Positions 45,161-52,475 of a stretch of DNA of 64,000 nt are shown here, one piece after another. The notes under the pieces were generated by a model. That model worked only from the letters and a program-made list of their open reading frames with translations. It did no database searches and had not been told where the DNA came from. A program made the translations under genes and the position numbers. Origin of the DNA: NAT127 sp034717695 (GTDB lineage: Bacteria; Pseudomonadota; Gammaproteobacteria; Pseudomonadales; Porticoccaceae). The first letter of the stretch is position 1; every line of letters begins with the position of its first letter. Location: NCBI GenBank assembly GCA_034717695.1, contig JAYELS010000005.1, forward strand, positions 1 to 64,000, in the 5' to 3' direction.

Positions 45161-45762
45161 TGTTCGTGGTGGGGCTGACGGGGGGCATCGGCAGCGGCAA
45201 GAGTGCCGTTGCAAACTGCTTCCGGCAACTGGGCATTACCGTGGTGAACGCCGATGAGGCCTCCCGCGGGGTGGTGGAGCCGGGCAGCACGGCCCTCGCC
45301 GCCATTGCCGGCCATTTTGGCCCGGGCATCCTGCTGGCCGACGGCAGCCTCGACAGGGCCGCGCTGCGGGCGCGCATTTTTGCCGACGCCGCCGCCAAAC
45401 AGTGGCTGGAGGCGCTGCTCCACCCGCTGATTGCCGAGTGGATCGCACAGCGACTCGCCGAGGCACAGGGCCCCTATGCCATTCTGGAGTCACCTTTGCT
45501 GCTTGAAACCAGCCAGCATGAGCGCGTCCAGCGGGTACTGGTGGTGGACGTGCCGGAGCAAGTGCAGATCGCCCGGGCAACGGCCCGCGACGCCAACAGC
45601 CAGGCGCAGATCAAGGCCATCATCGCCAGCCAGTTGCCGAGGCAGGAACGCCTCGCCCGCGCCGACGATGTGCTGGATAACTCGGGGGATCTCGCCAGCC
45701 TGCCCGCCAAGGTGGCGAGCCTCCACCAGCACTACCTGGCCATGGCAGGCAGGTTGGGCTGA
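45160..45762 (+). CDS. coaE: Dephospho-CoA kinase
   Basis: Final step of coenzyme A synthesis: phosphorylation of the 3'-hydroxyl of dephospho-CoA. 200 residues with P-loop GLTGGIGSGKSAVAN, the conserved DADE-like NADEASR, and the lid region RATARDANSQAQ. ATG 45160 overlaps the pilD stop (TGATG); GTG 45157 is an alternative. The last three codons and the stop lie inside a REP family 2 element. Confidence 0.95.
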   Translation: MFVVGLTGGIGSGKSAVANCFRQLGITVVNADEASRGVVEPGSTALAAIAGHFGPGILLADGSLDRAALRARIFADAAAKQWLEALLHPLIAEWIAQRLAEAQGPYAILESPLLLETSQHERVQRVLVVDVPEQVQIARATARDANSQAQIKAIIASQLPRQERLARADDVLDNSGDLASLPAKVASLHQHYLAMAGRLG

Positions 45763-45838
45763 ACGCCTTCCGTGAAGCCCAACACCCGCGCCAAACCACC
45801 GTTGGGCTTCGTGCCTCAGCCCAACCTACGCATAATTG
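45751..45838. repeat. REP family 2 element, left copy beside yacG
   Basis: AGGTTGGGCTGAACGCCTTC...GAAGCCCAAC and, after a short spacer, GTTGGGCTTCGTGCCTCAGC-CCAACCTACG: two inverted modules. It begins within the 3' end of coaE and ends just before yacG. Nearly identical to the copy at 46093-46174. Confidence 0.88.
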
Positions 45839-45850
45839 CCGCTTCAATCC

Positions 45851-46069
45851 ATGACAGACAACACCATGCCAAGCAACCCGCCCATCACCGTCAACTGCCC
45901 CACCTGCAAAAAGCCCGTGGAATGGGGCGAACAATCCCCCTTCCGGCCCTTCTGCTCCAGGCGCTGCAAGCAGATCGATTTTGGCGATTGGGCCATGGAG
46001 CGCCACGCCATTCCCGGCGAACCCGCCGACCTCCATAACGACAATGACCCCGACAATCGGGGTCATTGA
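45851..46069 (+). CDS. yacG: DNA gyrase inhibitor YacG
   Basis: 72-residue zinc-finger protein. CPTCKKP...FRPFCSRRCKQID gives the four Cys of the YacG knuckle, followed by the conserved DFGDWA segment. E. coli YacG binds GyrB and inhibits gyrase. ATG 45851 (MTDNTMPSN) is the likely start, with ATG 45866 possible. As in many gammaproteobacteria it follows coaE, but here it is bracketed by two REP family 2 elements. Confidence 0.93.
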   Translation: MTDNTMPSNPPITVNCPTCKKPVEWGEQSPFRPFCSRRCKQIDFGDWAMERHAIPGEPADLHNDNDPDNRGH

Positions 46070-46092
46070 TCCGTTGAACGCAGCCTGCCCGG

Positions 46093-46174
46093 GTAGGTTG
46101 GGCTGAACGCCTTTCGTGAAGCCCAACGTCGGTACCAAACCACCATTGGGCTTCGTTCCTCAGTCCAATCTACC
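46093..46174. repeat. REP family 2 element, right copy beside yacG
   Basis: GTAGGTTGGGCTGAACGCCT...GAAGCCCAAC, then ATTGGGCTTCGTTCCTCAGT-CCAATCTACC. Same order and spacing as the element on the other side of yacG. Confidence 0.88.
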
Positions 46175-46211
46175 GCAATTGCCCGGCCCAACACCGGCGG
46201 CAGGGTGCAGG

Positions 46212-46613
46212 CTAGTTGTTCCAGCAGGATGCCGGCGCCTTCACACCCCGAGGATTGGCGGCGCTTACCGTGAGGGTGATGGAGGTACAGCCGGTATCGC
46301 TGGCCTGAGGCCCCAGCCCCGTGGCGGTCACCACAAACCCCGTGGCGCTGGCGCCGCTGACGGCGAGGCTGTAATAGCCATCCACCGAAGTAGTACCGGT
46401 GAAGCCGATATTTGCCAGGGAGCCATAGGCCGGGTTGTTCGCCCGCCACTTTTCCTGAAGGTTCTGGATATACATCAGTGAATCCAGAGCATCGGCCCGG
46501 CGCGCCTCTCGCACATAGTCCTGGTAGGCGGGCAGGGCAATTGCCGCCAGTATCCCGATAACGATCACCGCGATCATCATTTCAATAAGGGTGAAGCCTC
46601 TCTGAGAGCTCAT
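46212..46613 (-). CDS. pilE: Minor pilin PilE-like
   Basis: 133 residues; leader MSSQRG, then FTLIEMMIAVIVIGILAAIALPAYQDYV with Glu+5. The sequence after the helix (REARRADALDSLMYIQNLQEKW) is typical of PilE minor pilins, and the protein ends in a Cys-containing loop (ASCWNN). AAGGA before ATG 46613. Last gene of the minor-pilin operon. Confidence 0.88.
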   Translation of the reverse strand: MSSQRGFTLIEMMIAVIVIGILAAIALPAYQDYVREARRADALDSLMYIQNLQEKWRANNPAYGSLANIGFTGTTSVDGYYSLAVSGASATGFVVTATGLGPQASDTGCTSITLTVSAANPRGVKAPASCWNN

Positions 46614-46628
46614 GCAAGGATCCTTCAT

Positions 46629-47534
46629 CTAACAGGTACTCAATGTGACTGATTGAGTGGTCTTGATATTGCTGAAATAAATCGAAGGAGTCTTGTTGCA
46701 GGTGCCACCAACGACATATCGCACATTCTTGCTGACCGTCAGACTGATGTAGCCCGACCACCCCTCCGAATACGCCACGTAGCTCACGGTGCAGGTGAAT
46801 GATTTCTTGCCGTTTGCGATAGTACATTGGGGCGTCCCGCCGGAGACGATATCCGGTGCTCCCGCAGTATCCAGCACCCCATCAGCATCGTCCAAATTAG
46901 CACCGGACACGCTGCCATTAATGGTCACAGTGTATGATGCAGTTACAGGCGTGGGAGGGGGATCCACAGGATCGTCCGGCTCGGTGGGATCGACGGGATC
47001 TTCAGGATCGGCGGGCTCCTCATCATCGGGCGGATCACCCCAAGTACTGCCACCACCACCGCCACCACCCTGAGCATTTGCAACAACGTCGAGAAAATTG
47101 GCAACGCTCTGAGCTGGGGCTTTACGGTCAATGGCCGAGTTGAGAACCACTTGTTGCTCTTCGCCTTCCCGATCAGTCCAGGTGACAGTGACCTCGGCAA
47201 AGGTTAGGTTCGCCAGATCGTCGTCCTCACTGACCTCCCACGCCCTCGCGAAGGTTGCCAACTGTCCTGCGGGTGAATCGGAACCTTCGCCTTCCGCCAG
47301 CCTCGCATCATCTTCGGCTAGAAAACTCTCCAACTCTTGAAGCTTTTCCTCGGCGAAAGCAACGGCCTCCGCCTGGATTTTTGCGTCGGCATTGGTTTTC
47401 TGGGTGACGCTGTGAAAACTGAGCAACGCGAGTAAACCCGCCGCCAGGACCACGAAGGCGACAATCGCCTCGATCATGGTAAAACCCCGACTCCCGGAGG
47501 CACCGTGAATGGATATGATCTGCGATCTGTTCAT
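46629..47534 (-). CDS. pilV: PilV-like minor pilin with linker and extra C-terminal domain
   Basis: 301 residues, about twice the usual PilV length. Leader ends GSRG, then FTMIEAIVAFVVLAAGLLAL. A helical/strand part up to about 155 is followed by an unusual linker of seven Gly and then repeated Asp/Glu-Pro units (DPPDDEEPADPEDPVDP..., about 158-195). A C-terminal Cys-containing beta-rich domain follows (about 196-301; four Cys, e.g. TPQCTIANGKKSFTCTV). GGAG precedes ATG 47534. The C-terminal domain may serve as a tip adhesin, but this is inference. Lower GC than neighbours. Confidence 0.8.
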   Translation of the reverse strand: MNRSQIISIHGASGSRGFTMIEAIVAFVVLAAGLLALLSFHSVTQKTNADAKIQAEAVAFAEEKLQELESFLAEDDARLAEGEGSDSPAGQLATFARAWEVSEDDDLANLTFAEVTVTWTDREGEEQQVVLNSAIDRKAPAQSVANFLDVVANAQGGGGGGGSTWGDPPDDEEPADPEDPVDPTEPDDPVDPPPTPVTASYTVTINGSVSGANLDDADGVLDTAGAPDIVSGGTPQCTIANGKKSFTCTVSYVAYSEGWSGYISLTVSKNVRYVVGGTCNKTPSIYFSNIKTTQSVTLSTC

Positions 47535-47558
47535 TGTCAGTCTCCTGAAATTGGCGGA

Positions 47559-48812
47559 TTAGTCCGTTGGTTCAAAGTCGCGCCAGGTTCCGGGGATCTC
47601 GGCAAACCTGTACTCGTCAAATATCCCACCGGGTTCACCTATGACGGTGTCGTCCCCGTCCTCATCGCCGCCACCGCTGCCAAAGTCCACTGATTTGCCA
47701 AAAATTTCGGTGTTGGCCGTATGGCTGGTCATATCGCCTCGAAGGGCAACCGTGCCGTGTATTTCGCCGTTGCCCCAACCGTGAGTACCACAGTCCTTGT
47801 CGGCGAAGTAGATGAGTCCCCAGATAATGGGGCCACCATTGATCTTGGGGCAGCCTACTTCACGATCGAAATAGAGAATGACAGGCGCTTCCTCACTTCC
47901 CAGGCTGGCATGCCAGTTGTTGCCGTTCCAGCTTGGCTGATCGTCTGGAAAACGTGGGTACTCGTCGTCCACCACAAGTATCCGATCGGGATTCTTTGCC
48001 TCCAGGGCAAGCAACTTGGCCTTTACTGCGTCTTCTTCCTTTTCGTACTTGTCTTGCTCATCCTCGAAGGTAGTGACTACTACCCCGAAGACGGCATCGG
48101 CCAGGGTTTTCGAAGGCGCCAGCGCCTGCTTGGTCCCTCCGTGCAGGTCGAAATGCCCTTCGTCGAGACAGCCGACCGACCCCTGAGTAGTACCAATGGA
48201 TATCCCCAGGTCATCATGGGGGTAGATATCCGGAGTACCCGTGACGCCCGACATGCAGCCCTCCACCATCACGGGCGGCCCCTGGAAAACCGATGGATCC
48301 TCGTCCGCGACGGTTCCGCCGAAGGGGCTGGTACTCACTACCCCCAGCATCTTCTCGACGGAAACCGTTTTCTGTACATGAGAATCAGCCGTCGCCACAG
48401 CCAACGATGACACCTGGACAATGACCGGCGACTGGTCGAGGCAGTTCATCAGGGTATAGGTGATGGTATGGGCGTAGGAGTCCGCATTGAGGTCGGTATC
48501 GGGCATTGCCGGGTCCGGAGTGGCGGTATCCCCAGCGCACGAGATACCATCCCCATCGGCATCGCTCCAGGCGAGATCAAGGACATTGTCTTCGTTGAAC
48601 CAATTTACCCCGTATTCCAGCCCACCAATCGCAGCGGAGTACACCTCTTTGCTGCGCACATCAGTGCCGACCATCTTTTGCTCGAACAACCCTATCCGCC
48701 CAACCATCAGGGTACCCAGGGTCGCCACCAGCAAAAGAAGAATGGTGATCGCCAGGATCGCCACCCCCTTCTGAAGCGAGCCGCCTTGTGCGGAAACCAA
48801 CTTGCTCTTCAT
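47559..48812 (-). CDS. pilX: PilX-like minor pilin/assembly protein, long form
   Basis: 417 residues from ATG 48812 (MKSKLVS), with GGGGAG eight bases before it. The class III leader ends LQKG and the helix VAILAITILLLLVATLGTLM lacks Glu+5, as in PilX/GspK-type tip pilins. The globular part is long, with an acidic DADGDGISC motif (possible Ca2+ loop), several Cys and a final Asp/Gly-rich segment (GSGGGDEDGDDTVIG). Pseudomonas PilX is about 200 residues, so this is a large variant. It lies between pilW and pilV. Confidence 0.78.
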   Translation of the reverse strand: MKSKLVSAQGGSLQKGVAILAITILLLLVATLGTLMVGRIGLFEQKMVGTDVRSKEVYSAAIGGLEYGVNWFNEDNVLDLAWSDADGDGISCAGDTATPDPAMPDTDLNADSYAHTITYTLMNCLDQSPVIVQVSSLAVATADSHVQKTVSVEKMLGVVSTSPFGGTVADEDPSVFQGPPVMVEGCMSGVTGTPDIYPHDDLGISIGTTQGSVGCLDEGHFDLHGGTKQALAPSKTLADAVFGVVVTTFEDEQDKYEKEEDAVKAKLLALEAKNPDRILVVDDEYPRFPDDQPSWNGNNWHASLGSEEAPVILYFDREVGCPKINGGPIIWGLIYFADKDCGTHGWGNGEIHGTVALRGDMTSHTANTEIFGKSVDFGSGGGDEDGDDTVIGEPGGIFDEYRFAEIPGTWRDFEPTD

Positions 48813-48849
48813 GCCATGAACTCCCCGCCGATAAATGGGACAAGTCACC

Positions 48850-49755
48850 TCAAGGCGCTGCCGCCGAAGTATTGAGGTAATCATTCTTGGGTTTCACCCT
48901 CGACTGCAGCTGCATACTCACAGCGGCATCGCCACTCAACTCACCAGTGACGTTTATCAGAATACTGCTTCGCCAGAGACAAAGTGTGTCTCCATCGACA
49001 GGCAAGGGATTGGCCCCGTCGTTGTCTGTGGTGGTGCAACCCGGCTGCAACTCCTCAACCGTCCACTCTCCACTCTCGTTGACGTAGCGATAACCCGTTG
49101 AGTCGTTGCCAGTCCCAACACTATTGGCCCAGACCCTGGTCATCTCAAGGCTGGTGACCGTCACGCTGTCATCGGTTACGTCCTGCCATGTCCCCGAGTT
49201 GCAACTATGGGTTTCGCCAGCAGTCCGCATCTCAATGGCGCCGTCATTGAGGCGGAAGCCAAAGAGCTCGAACTCGTCCGCATTCAGTGCACCATCCCCA
49301 TCGATGTCATAACTGTACAAAATACAGTCACAATTGTTGGTGCAGGCGGAGACACCACTGGATGCATCCCCGGGTGTCGCAAAGGCGAAGAGTCGGATAT
49401 CCCCGAACGCATCCATCGCGGGGATGGCAACCTCGTAGAAATCCCGCACATCGACAATGTCATTTCCGTCCTCATCCACATCGCCGTTGATGTTGTCGAA
49501 GATCCCATCTCCATCCTCGTCCCACAAGGGAGACCAGTTGACATAACCTGCCCGCTGTATCTCCTTCGTCATGAGGTCGAGCGCACCTCGCAGCTGTTGG
49601 TTTAGTCGGGTGGACTGCACGATCTCCCCCCCTGACACACTCATCCGTAACATCACGCTAAGAACACCAGTGAGCAGCACCAGACTGATGGCGATACCCA
49701 CCATCAGCTCGACAAGGTTGATTCCCCGTTGCGACTTGTAGAGTCCGTTTGCCAT
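48850..49755 (-). CDS. pilW: PilW-like minor pilin
   Basis: 301 residues from ATG 49755, with GAGGA upstream and one-base coupling to the preceding fimT stop (TGATG). Leader ends QRG, then INLVELMVGIAISLVLLTGVL with Ile+1 and Glu+5. The globular domain holds repeated acidic loops (DEDGDGIFDNINGDVDEDGN, and YDIDGDGALNADEFE), both close to EF-hand-like DxDxDG patterns that could bind Ca2+, as described for tip proteins of type IV pili. C-terminal segment is typical PilW. Confidence 0.85.
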   Translation of the reverse strand: MANGLYKSQRGINLVELMVGIAISLVLLTGVLSVMLRMSVSGGEIVQSTRLNQQLRGALDLMTKEIQRAGYVNWSPLWDEDGDGIFDNINGDVDEDGNDIVDVRDFYEVAIPAMDAFGDIRLFAFATPGDASSGVSACTNNCDCILYSYDIDGDGALNADEFELFGFRLNDGAIEMRTAGETHSCNSGTWQDVTDDSVTVTSLEMTRVWANSVGTGNDSTGYRYVNESGEWTVEELQPGCTTTDNDGANPLPVDGDTLCLWRSSILINVTGELSGDAAVSMQLQSRVKPKNDYLNTSAAAP

Positions 49756-50324
49756 CAGCATTCCTCATACCCCGCGCCAGCGCCATTGGGATTGCACAGC
49801 CGCACACGCCCATCCTGGCTTACCTGAACCTCCAGCGAGTAGCTGCCGGAGGACACCGTGATGGCTCCAGCCGTGGATGCGGTGCCCCTCAAACGATTGA
49901 ACGTTGTACCAGCCAAGCCACTGATGGAAACATCGGGGTAATCCTCACCACTAACCACCTGGACCACGTCCGTGCCGGCCACGTCGACCGTGCAGGCTGC
50001 TTCGGCGCAAGCACAGCCGGCTGTGTCCGAAAATCCGACACACCAGGTCGCGGTATCCACAGCCACGGACATGTCTTCATCCCGAATCGGCCCCTCCGAC
50101 TTGGCCTGGAGTATGAGTCCGTAGATATCCTCGGCGGCGCGCTTGACCCGCTGGCGCTCGAAGTAGTTGTCGAAGGACGGTACCGCCACGGCGGCGATGA
50201 TGCCGACGATGATCACCACGATCATCATCTCGATGAGGGTGACACCCCGCTGGGGGGTGGGGCGCCGGAGGCGGGCAGGGCGCTTTCCGGGTGCCGGGGG
50301 TGATGATCCTGCTGATTGCGTCAT
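49755..50324 (-). CDS. FimT/FimU (GspH-type) minor pilin, copy 1
   Basis: 189 residues from ATG 50324 (MTQSAGSS); frame also open to 50375. Leader ends QRG, then VTLIEMMIVVIIVGIIAAVAV with Glu+5. GspH-domain features: RVKRAAEDIYGLILQAKSEG and the C-terminal strand region ending VRLCNPNG. First gene of the run fimT-pilW-pilX-pilV-pilE. It has a paralogue at 51208-51771 on the far side of the REP array. Confidence 0.85.
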   Translation of the reverse strand: MTQSAGSSPPAPGKRPARLRRPTPQRGVTLIEMMIVVIIVGIIAAVAVPSFDNYFERQRVKRAAEDIYGLILQAKSEGPIRDEDMSVAVDTATWCVGFSDTAGCACAEAACTVDVAGTDVVQVVSGEDYPDVSISGLAGTTFNRLRGTASTAGAITVSSGSYSLEVQVSQDGRVRLCNPNGAGAGYEEC

Positions 50325-50404
50325 GTCGCCCCTTGGGGGTTGTTCGCGGGTAGAGGTGTTGGCCGCCGGGCTCAAAGACCCTTTCCATAAGCCGTTGGGA
50401 CGAT

Positions 50405-50600
50405 TCTAGAAGATTTGCCCGGAAATGATTAGAAAGAAATCCAGTTTATTTTTGTACCGTTTGGAATCTGAAATCGACCGTTCGTCATTATCAATAGCTC
50501 TATGTCGGCATATTCACCTGCCTGTCGGATTTATGGCGGAAGCCGGATGATACCTAATAACCATGTATTTTATATGGCCAAATGGTCTTAGGGGGGCTGC
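50405..50600. other. AT-rich segment upstream of the minor-pilin operon
   Basis: GC falls to about 42 % (25 of 60 by hand count at 50461-50520), far below the window average. No coding frame is convincing. It probably holds the operon promoter on the minus strand; I could not pick a good -35/-10 pair. Confidence 0.5.
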
Positions 50601-50735
50601 TGGATGCCATTGCCCATCGTCTCGGCCTCGAAAGGGGGGGGTGGGGTTATGCCCTTTGGGCTAGCCGGGTCTTGGGTGTGAAGCTGGTGGTGCCTTATGC
50701 GTGATTGCCGGGGGTGTCCACGTGGCTGGTTTGGC

Positions 50736-51200
50736 GGCCGATGACGCTGCGCTTTTCGGCCCTACGGAGGGTTTTGTAGGGCGGATCAGGCGAAGCCGTC
50801 ATCCGCCGGGGGTGTCGGGCTCTGGTGGGTTTTGGCCGATGACGCTGCGCTCTTCGGCCCTACGGAGGGTTTTGTAGGGCGGATCAGGCGCAGCCGTCAT
50901 CCGCCGGGGGTGTCGGGCTCTGGTGGGTTTTGGCCGATGACGCTTCGCTTTTCGGCCCTACGGAGGGTTTTGTAGGGCGGATCAGGCGCAGCCGTCATCC
51001 GCCGGGGGTGTCGGGCCCTGGTGGGTTTTGGCCGATGACGCTTCGCTCTTCGGCCCTACGGGGGTTTTGTAGGGCGGATGAGGCGCAGCCGTCATCCGCC
51101 GGGGGTGTCGGGCCCTGGTGGGTTTTGGCCGATGACGCTTCGCTCTTCGGCCCTACGGGGGTGTGTAGGGCGGATGAGGCGCAGCCGTCATCCGCCGGGG
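50736..51200. repeat. REP/BIME-like tandem array 3, five units of 98 bp
   Basis: Units begin at 50736, 50834, 50932, 51030 and 51127. Each has GGCCGATGACGCT(G/T)CGCT...CGGCCCTAC, a short spacer, then GTAGGGCGGATCAGGCGCAG...CATCCGCC, then the spacer GGGGGTGTCGGGCTCTGGTG. This is the array 1 unit in reverse orientation with a different outer spacer. The array fills the gap between the two FimT-type genes. Confidence 0.9.
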
Positions 51201-51207
51201 AGGTTCG

Positions 51208-51771
51208 TCAGCATGAGGGGTAGCCGGCGAGACCATTGGCCCCCGCCGGGGTGCAGAGCCTGATCCGGCCGCTCACCCCCACCCGCACGTCCACCACCCA
51301 GTCGTCGCTGGCGAGGCTGATCCGCCCGCCGGGGCTGGCGTTGCCCCGCAAGCGCGAGAAGGTGGTGCCGTTGCCCGGGAAGGTGGTGGCGAGGGTGACG
51401 TCGGGGTGGTCGGTGCCGCTCACCACCTGGCGGACCTGGGTGCCGGCGACATTGATGGCGCAGCCACCGGCACCGCTGGCGGTGCAGTCGCACCCGGGGT
51501 TGGGGGCAACGCCCACGCACCAGGCGCCGGGGTTCACGCTCACCGACAGGTTCTGATCGCGGATGGGGCCCTCGGCCCTGGCCTGCAGCACCAGGCCGTG
51601 GACGTCCTCGGCGGCGCGCTTGACCCGGGCGCGGGTGAAGTAGTCGTCGAAGGCAGGCATCGCCACCAGGGCGATGATGCCGATGATGGCGACCACCACC
51701 AGCATCTCCACGAGGGTAACGCCCCGGGCGCTGGCGGAGGATGAATAGGGAGAAACGGGTTTGCTGTCCAT
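51208..51771 (-). CDS. FimT/GspH-type minor pilin, copy 2
   Basis: 187 residues. Leader MDSKPVSPYSSSASARG, then VTLVEMLVVVAIIGIIALVAM with Glu+5. The body matches copy 1 closely (RVKRAAEDVHGLVLQARAEG; VVSGTDHPDVTL; C-terminal RIRLCTPAGANGLAG). GC is ordinary for the window, unlike copy 1, so the two have diverged in base composition. Stop codon abuts the REP array; upstream is the mutT-like gene. Confidence 0.85.
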   Translation of the reverse strand: MDSKPVSPYSSSASARGVTLVEMLVVVAIIGIIALVAMPAFDDYFTRARVKRAAEDVHGLVLQARAEGPIRDQNLSVSVNPGAWCVGVAPNPGCDCTASGAGGCAINVAGTQVRQVVSGTDHPDVTLATTFPGNGTTFSRLRGNASPGGRISLASDDWVVDVRVGVSGRIRLCTPAGANGLAGYPSC

Positions 51772-51913
51772 GGTGTCGCACCTCCTTGTGCGTTGCCGGG
51801 GCCCGGCGGGGAACCGCCGGCCCCCGCTCATCGGCTGTTTGAGCCGATCCCGTCGTCCATGGCGGGATCGGGCCGAGTATAGGCCGGGGGCGGGATTTGT
51901 ACAGGGCGCCGGG

Positions 51914-52306
51914 TCAGCGACCCAGCAGGGCGTCGAGGATGGGCTGGTTGGCGGCGGGAAAGGAATACGCCGGCAGGGCGGCGAGCTCCGCCCAGCGAAT
52001 GACCTGCCCCTCGTTGCCCACCGGGGTGCCGGCGAACTCCCACACCTGCCAGACGTCGAGCAACACCGCCTTGTCGGGATACTGGTGGCGCACCTCCAGA
52101 AAGGGCTCGGCGCGCAGCACCTGGATGGCCAGCTCCTCCGCCAGCTCCCGGTCAAGGGCCTGGCGCGCCCCTTCCCCGGCATCCACCTTGCCGCCGGGGA
52201 ATTCCCAGAGGCCGCCCTGGTGAAGGTGGTCGGGCCGGCGGGCCAGGAGAATCCTCTCCCGGCCGGGATGGTGGATGATGGCGGCGACCACGTGGATGGG
52301 GGTCAT
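51914..52306 (-). CDS. mutT: Nudix hydrolase, MutT-like (8-oxo-dGTP diphosphatase type)
   Basis: 130 residues, the size of MutT. Nudix box GGKVDAGEGARQALDRELAE followed by ELAI, with substrate-recognition segments EFPGGK and HHPGRERILLARRP. MutT removes oxidised dGTP from the pool. It lies near argJ and secA, the same neighbourhood as the mutT gene of Pseudomonas, although there it may be fused to a thiamine-phosphate synthase-like domain, which is not present here. Confidence 0.88.
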   Translation of the reverse strand: MTPIHVVAAIIHHPGRERILLARRPDHLHQGGLWEFPGGKVDAGEGARQALDRELAEELAIQVLRAEPFLEVRHQYPDKAVLLDVWQVWEFAGTPVGNEGQVIRWAELAALPAYSFPAANQPILDALLGR

Positions 52307-52312
52307 TGGTGT

Positions 52313-52470
52313 GGTCTGACGTCGGACGCCCGACGCCTGACGCTCAAGCGGCCTGGCTGGGCAGAGCCAGGGGTGACGGTTGGGATGCCAGCCTCCGAGC
52401 CCTTTGAAGCACCCGGAAGGAACCCCGAAACCAAGGTGTCAGAGGTCAGACATCCAGCGTCAGACCAGAC
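52313..52470. repeat. Inverted-repeat element between mutT and argJ
   Basis: GGTCTGACGTCGGACGCCCG (from 52313) and, about 125 bases on, AGGTCAGACATCCAGCGTCA-GACCAGAC (to 52470) are imperfect inverted arms of the GTCTGACG type. The interior shows no gene. Confidence 0.5.
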
Positions 52471-52475
52471 AATGC

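Noticed and set aside
50736..51200. CRISPR array (regular ~98-bp period)
   Set aside because: The intervals between repeats are themselves conserved, modules are palindromic pairs, the period is far too long for repeat plus spacer, and no cas gene is present.
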